Shown here one piece after another: positions 52,565 to 55,832 of a DNA stretch of 55,832 nucleotides. Numbering within the stretch: the stretch's first letter is position 1; each line of letters starts with the position of its first letter. This DNA is from Faecousia sp. (GTDB lineage: Bacteria; Bacillota; Clostridia; Oscillospirales; Oscillospiraceae): contig JARIBV010000018.1 of the NCBI GenBank assembly GCA_029257335.1, positions 1-55,832 on the forward strand. Direction: 5' to 3'. A program made the translations under genes and the position numbers. The notes below the pieces were generated by a model. The model saw only the letters and a program-made list of their open reading frames with translations. It ran no database searches and was not told the DNA's origin.

Positions 52565-53110
52565 TCAGCGAATGATCTTGGAAGCCTTGAGATAGCGCTC
52601 CTCCTCGGAAAAGACGCAGCCGCAGTACTTCTGGATATAAAAGCCCAGTTCTCTGGCCTTCTCCTGCCCGGCACGGAAATAGGGTCGGAAGTCCCGATAG
52701 ACAAACTCCACCCCATAGGTGTCTGCCGCCTCCTGGGCCACCTGGGCCATAAGCTCATGCTTTTGATAGGGACTGATAAACAGAGAGGAAGTAAATCCGT
52801 CAAAGCCCCCTTCTTTGGCCTGTTTGGCCGCTTCAAAGAGGCGCATCCGATAGCACTCAATACACCGGTTCTCAATATCCGAAGCCACCGCCCGGACGAA
52901 AGGCCGAAGACCATAGTCGTTCTTTTCAATCACCGGCAAAGAAATAGTCTCGGCGTACTCTCTGAGACAGTTGCGCCGGGAACGATATTCCGTGAAGGGA
53001 TGAATATTGGGGTTATACCAGAAGCCTGTAACATTCTGGCCTTCTCCCCGTAATGCCTCGATGCACTGATTGGCGCAGGGGGCGCAGCAAATATGGAGCA
53101 ATGTGTTCAT
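52565..53110 (-). CDS. queH: Epoxyqueuosine reductase QueH
   Basis: 181 aa. All family Cys motifs are present: HICCAPC (Cys8, Cys9, Cys12), CIECYRMRL and YCGCVFSEEER, together with FWYNPNIHP. QueH carries an Fe-S cluster and reduces epoxyqueuosine to queuosine in tRNA, replacing QueG. Other queuosine genes are not in the window. The frame stays open for 58 codons beyond the TGA stop, but the length is already normal. A short, ordinary spacing separates it from the T-box promoter of metG on the other strand. Confidence 0.94.
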   Translation of the reverse strand: MNTLLHICCAPCANQCIEALRGEGQNVTGFWYNPNIHPFTEYRSRRNCLREYAETISLPVIEKNDYGLRPFVRAVASDIENRCIECYRMRLFEAAKQAKEGGFDGFTSSLFISPYQKHELMAQVAQEAADTYGVEFVYRDFRPYFRAGQEKARELGFYIQKYCGCVFSEEERYLKASKIIR

Positions 53111-53190
53111 AATGTCCTCCTAGTTCGGCTTTCAGCCGGATTCTCCACTATTATACGATACTTTTTGTAAAAAAGCCAGCCCATAAGCCG

Positions 53191-53219
53191 TTGACAAAGT
53201 ACAGAAAAAATGATACCAT
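53191..53219 (+). promoter_or_regulatory. Promoter of the metG T-box transcript
   Basis: TTGACA (53191-53196), 17 nt, TACCAT (53214-53219). Confidence 0.65.
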
Positions 53220-53235
53220 AATGAAATATTGGAAA

Positions 53236-53491
53236 AGGCAGAGATGGGAAGAGTACTTTACCCACGGCCCGTTCAGAGAGCCCCGGCTTGGTGGAAAGGG
53301 GTACGGTGCAAGGTGGAGGAACATGGCCCCGGAGTCGTCCGGCTGAATGGTTAGGCCGGGCCGGATGCGTCCGTTACCATGCGCAGGAAGTCTTCGGACT
53401 TCATAAGGTCCCGTTCCGTGAGGCCGGGGCAAAACAAGGTGGTACCGCGGTCTTTTTCCGCCCTTGAGAGGATTCTCAAGGGTGTTTTTTA
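53236..53491 (+). promoter_or_regulatory. T-box leader controlling metG (specifier ATG, Met)
   Basis: The T-box sequence AAGGTGGTACCGCGG is at 53435-53449. A terminator CCCTTGAG/CTCAAGGG (53461-53468 with 53475-53482) followed by T6 lies after it. Upstream, a Stem I region begins near 53236; its candidate specifier is ATG at 53323-53325 in GGAACATGGCCCC, which agrees with the downstream methionyl-tRNA synthetase. Uncharged tRNA-Met would favour read-through. Confidence 0.93.
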
Positions 53492-53526
53492 TTCCCTTTT
53501 CCCCTATTTTTAAGGAGGTATTTTTC

Positions 53527-55476
53527 ATGTGCGATCACTGCAAAGAGCGTTTCTTTATCACAACGCCCATCTATTATCCGTCTGATAAGCTCCACATCGG
53601 CCACACCTACTGCACCGTGGCCACCGATGCCATGGCCCGCTATAAACGGATGCGCGGCTTTGATGTGTGCTTCCTCACCGGCACCGATGAGCATGGCCAG
53701 AAGATTGAAACCAAGGCCAAAGAGGCCAACACCACCCCCAAAGCCTTTGTGGACAACATTGTAGAAGGCGAAAAGGGTGTTAAGGATCTGTGGAAGCTTA
53801 TGAACATTTCTTATGACCGATTCATCCGCACCACCGACTCTTACCATGTAGAGACCATTCAGAAGGTCTTCAAAAAGATGTATGAAAAGGGCGACATCTA
53901 CAAGGGCACCTATGAGGGAATGTACTGCACCCCCTGCGAGTCCTTCTGGACTGCCAGCCAGCTCAAAGACGGCAAATGCCCCGACTGTGGCCGGGAGGTT
54001 CAGCCCGCCCAGGAGGAAGCCTATTTCTTCCGTCTTTCCAAGTACGCCCAGCAGGTCCGGGATCTGCTGGTAAATACCGACTTTTTGGAGCCTCGCAGCC
54101 GTGTCAACGAAATGGTGAACAACTTCATTGACCCCGGTCTGGAAGATCTGTGCGTCTCCCGCACCTCCTTCACCTGGGGCATTCCCGTGGACTTTGACCC
54201 CGGCCATGTGGTCTATGTGTGGCTGGATGCTCTGTTTAACTACACCTCCGCTCTGGGTTTCCTGAATGACCATTGCGACGATTACGAAAAGTACTGGCCC
54301 GCCGATGTCCACTTTGTAGGAAAGGAAATCGTCCGCTTCCACTCCATCATCTGGCCTGCAATGCTCATGTCTATGGACATGCCCCTGCCCAAGAAAGTCT
54401 TCGGCCACGGCTGGCTGCTGCTGGACGGAGGCAAAATGTCCAAATCCAAGGGCAATGTGGTTGATCCCTATCTGCTGGCGGAGCGCTATGGTACCGATGC
54501 CCTGCGGTTCTTCCTGCTGCGGACCTTCCCCTTTGGCTCCGACGGAAACTTCTCCAATGAAGCACTGATCTCCTGCATCAACACCGACCTTGCCAACGAC
54601 CTGGGCAACCTGGTTTCCAGAACCATTGCCATGGCCCAGAAGTATTTCGGCGCATCTCTGCGGGCCGATCAGGCTGAGGATGCGGAAAAGGATGCAGAGC
54701 TTGTTGAAATGGTCTCCGGTCTGGCCGGACGCTACGAGGAGCAGATGGAAAAGTACGCATTCCAGAATGCCCTCAGCGAGATTTTCAAGGTCATCGGCCG
54801 CGCCAACAAATACATTGACGAGAACGAGCCCTGGCGCCTTGCAAAGGACGAGGCCAACTTCCCCCGGCTGGCTCGGGTGCTGTATAACCTGCTGGAGACC
54901 GTCCGCATCTGCGCCGGTTTGCTGCGGCCCTTCATGCCCGGCACCGCCGATGAGATCGCTGCCCGTCTGGGTGGTGCCAGAACCGATTGGGACAGCCTGA
55001 CCACCTTTGGCATTCTGCCCAGAGATGTGGCTACCGTTGCCGGCCCTGCCATGTTCCCTCGGATCGATATGGACAAGGAGCTTCAGGAACTGGAAGCTGC
55101 CATTGCAGCCCAAGCCGTTCCCCAGGAAGACCCTCTGCCCGAGCCCCTGCCTGAAATTACCTTCGATACCTTTGAAAAAGTAGAAATGACCGTAGTGAAG
55201 GTCCTCAGCTGTGAAAAGGTGAAAAAGAGCGAAAAGCTGCTGAAGTTCACTCTGGACGATGGCACCGGCACCCCCCGGCAGATTCTCTCCGGCATTGCCA
55301 AGTACTATCAGCCCGAAGAGCTGCTGGGCAAGACCCTGGTGGCTGTGACCAACCTGGCCCCCCGAAAGATGATGGGGCAGCTGAGCTGCGGCATGCTGCT
55401 CAGCGCCGAGCGTGGTGACAAGCTGAATCTGGTCATGCTGGATGACGGCATTGCCGCAGGCAGCCGTTTGGTGTAA
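53527..55476 (+). CDS. metG: Methionyl-tRNA synthetase
   Basis: 649 aa. Class I motifs: HIGH in DKLHIGHTYC and KMSKS in GGKMSKSKGNVV. The zinc-binding knuckle is CTPCESFW...CPDCG (about residues 137-157). The C-terminal 110 residues are an EMAP/Arc1-type tRNA-binding domain. It charges tRNA-Met. AAGGAGG precedes ATG 53527; the frame's upstream extension lies inside the T-box terminator. Controlled by the T-box. Confidence 0.97.
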   Translation: MCDHCKERFFITTPIYYPSDKLHIGHTYCTVATDAMARYKRMRGFDVCFLTGTDEHGQKIETKAKEANTTPKAFVDNIVEGEKGVKDLWKLMNISYDRFIRTTDSYHVETIQKVFKKMYEKGDIYKGTYEGMYCTPCESFWTASQLKDGKCPDCGREVQPAQEEAYFFRLSKYAQQVRDLLVNTDFLEPRSRVNEMVNNFIDPGLEDLCVSRTSFTWGIPVDFDPGHVVYVWLDALFNYTSALGFLNDHCDDYEKYWPADVHFVGKEIVRFHSIIWPAMLMSMDMPLPKKVFGHGWLLLDGGKMSKSKGNVVDPYLLAERYGTDALRFFLLRTFPFGSDGNFSNEALISCINTDLANDLGNLVSRTIAMAQKYFGASLRADQAEDAEKDAELVEMVSGLAGRYEEQMEKYAFQNALSEIFKVIGRANKYIDENEPWRLAKDEANFPRLARVLYNLLETVRICAGLLRPFMPGTADEIAARLGGARTDWDSLTTFGILPRDVATVAGPAMFPRIDMDKELQELEAAIAAQAVPQEDPLPEPLPEITFDTFEKVEMTVVKVLSCEKVKKSEKLLKFTLDDGTGTPRQILSGIAKYYQPEELLGKTLVAVTNLAPRKMMGQLSCGMLLSAERGDKLNLVMLDDGIAAGSRLV

Positions 55477-55544
55477 TAAAGCACGCCAGCAGAGGCCTGT
55501 CGCAGAATTTATATTCTCAGGCGCTGCCATGGATAACCATTAAA

Positions 55545-55586
55545 AACGCCGCCGAAATCGAGAGAAAGCCCGATTTCGGCGGCGTT
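55545..55586 (+). terminator. Terminator-like hairpin after metG
   Basis: 16-bp stem (55545-55560 with 55571-55586) with a 10-nt loop. Only a short T-run follows. The rest of 55477-55665 shows nothing further. Confidence 0.65.
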
Positions 55587-55665
55587 ACTATTTGACTGTC
55601 TTTTTATAGGTTCCTTCCATCTATTATCAGAAACCACAATTCAAAGGACAGCTTTTTATTTGGAT

Positions 55666-55699
55666 ATAAAAAAAGAGAACACTCCAATGGAATATTCTC
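55666..55699 (-). terminator. Terminator of the truncated 5S copy
   Basis: Imperfect stem GAGAAcACTCC/GGAaTaTTCTC, then T7 on the minus strand. Confidence 0.75.
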
Positions 55700-55703
55700 T
55701 CCT

Positions 55704-55762
55704 GTGTTGGCGTTACCTATCTTCCCGAGTAGGGTAAGTATTGCCGCCCAAGGGGCGCCTTC
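55704..55762 (-). rRNA. Truncated 5S rRNA copy (3' half only)
   Basis: On the minus strand GGCAATACTTACCCTACTCG and then GGAAGATAGGTAACGCCAAC match the second half of a 5S rRNA (compare the usual GGTACTT...GGGAGAGTAGGT-CGCCAAC end). Upstream only about 18 nt separates it from the terminator of the next copy, so the 5' half is missing. Confidence 0.6.
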
Positions 55763-55774
55763 TTATATAGACAT

Positions 55775-55805
55775 AAAAAAGAGAACATTCCGGTGGAATG
55801 TTCTC
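55775..55805 (-). terminator. Terminator of the rightmost 5S rRNA gene
   Basis: Perfect 11-bp stem GAGAACATTCC/GGAATGTTCTC with a 3-nt loop, then T6 on the minus strand. Confidence 0.85.
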
Positions 55806-55810
55806 TCGTT

Positions 55811-55832
55811 GTGTTGGCATTACCTATCTTCC
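55811..55832 (-). rRNA. rrf: 3' end of a 5S rRNA gene (rest off window)
   Basis: The last 22 bases (minus strand GGAAGATAGGTAATGCCAAC) match the end of the truncated copy with one change (T for C). A full 5S gene, and probably an rRNA operon, extends to the right. Confidence 0.6.

Noticed and set aside
52363..52570. A separate small gene between queH and the nucleosidase with ATGA overlap
   Set aside because: The frame that overlaps the nucleosidase start has no start codon or ribosome site of its own after queH and most of it is the antisense or shifted frame of queH.
1..55832. CRISPR arrays, insertion sequences and prophage genes
   Set aside because: No regularly spaced repeats, transposase, integrase or phage structural genes were found in reading either strand.

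Overview
The window looks like chromosome of a strictly anaerobic, Gram-positive gut Firmicute, probably a Clostridia/Oscillospiraceae relative. This is inferred from a selenocysteine-dependent glycine reductase locus, two S-layer-homology (SLH) surface proteins, a T-box leader before metG, a rubrerythrin, strong AGGAGG-type ribosome binding sites, canonical TTGACA-17-TATAAT promoters and moderately high GC with AT-rich intergenic gaps. No phage, IS element or CRISPR array was seen. The species cannot be named from this sequence alone.

Layout. 1-4.9 kb (minus): a secreted, multidomain GH85-type endo-beta-N-acetylglucosaminidase that runs off the left edge. 5.3-7.4 kb (plus): trmB and the primary sigma factor rpoD. 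7.5-25.5 kb: a selenium block. It opens with a plus-strand LysR regulator convergent with two minus-strand operons. Operon one (promoter near 13.0 kb) is yedF, DUF3343, an ATP-driven acyl-CoA-dehydratase-type activase, a cysteine desulfurase, a double-cubane-type reductase and a second DUF3343. Operon two (promoter near 25.5 kb, long structured leader) is trxB, trxA, grdA (UGA-encoded Sec44), grdC, grdD, a second cysteine desulfurase and selD (UGA-encoded Sec17). It continues into tRNA-Sec (own promoter), selA, selB, yedE, a TusA-like protein and a third DUF3343. All Sec synthesis and decoding genes therefore sit beside a selenoenzyme that needs them. The substrate-specific protein B of glycine reductase (GrdE/GrdB) is absent.

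26-41 kb: two giant SLH proteins. The first (2439 aa) has an N-terminal transcobalamin-like DUF4430 domain and lies behind a cobalamin riboswitch with its own terminator, suggesting surface B12 capture. The second (about 1373 aa) carries SLH domains and repeats resembling the Shr hemoglobin-interacting domain. It shares a 20-bp palindromic operator type with the divergent apbE lipoprotein gene, suggesting iron- or heme-type control. Between them lie a CrtO-like acyltransferase, a DivIVA-like coiled-coil protein and tRNA-Arg(CCG).

41-56 kb: an exported membrane-anchored protein of unknown function, a PAP2 phosphatase, a MacB/FtsX-type ABC exporter pair with a large extracellular coiled coil, a nucleotidyltransferase, rubrerythrin, aspS, a small probably frameshifted gene, an AT-rich nucleosidase gene, queH, T-box-controlled metG, and at the right edge the 3' end of a 5S rRNA gene next to a truncated duplicate of it. 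An rRNA operon on the minus strand probably begins just beyond the right edge.
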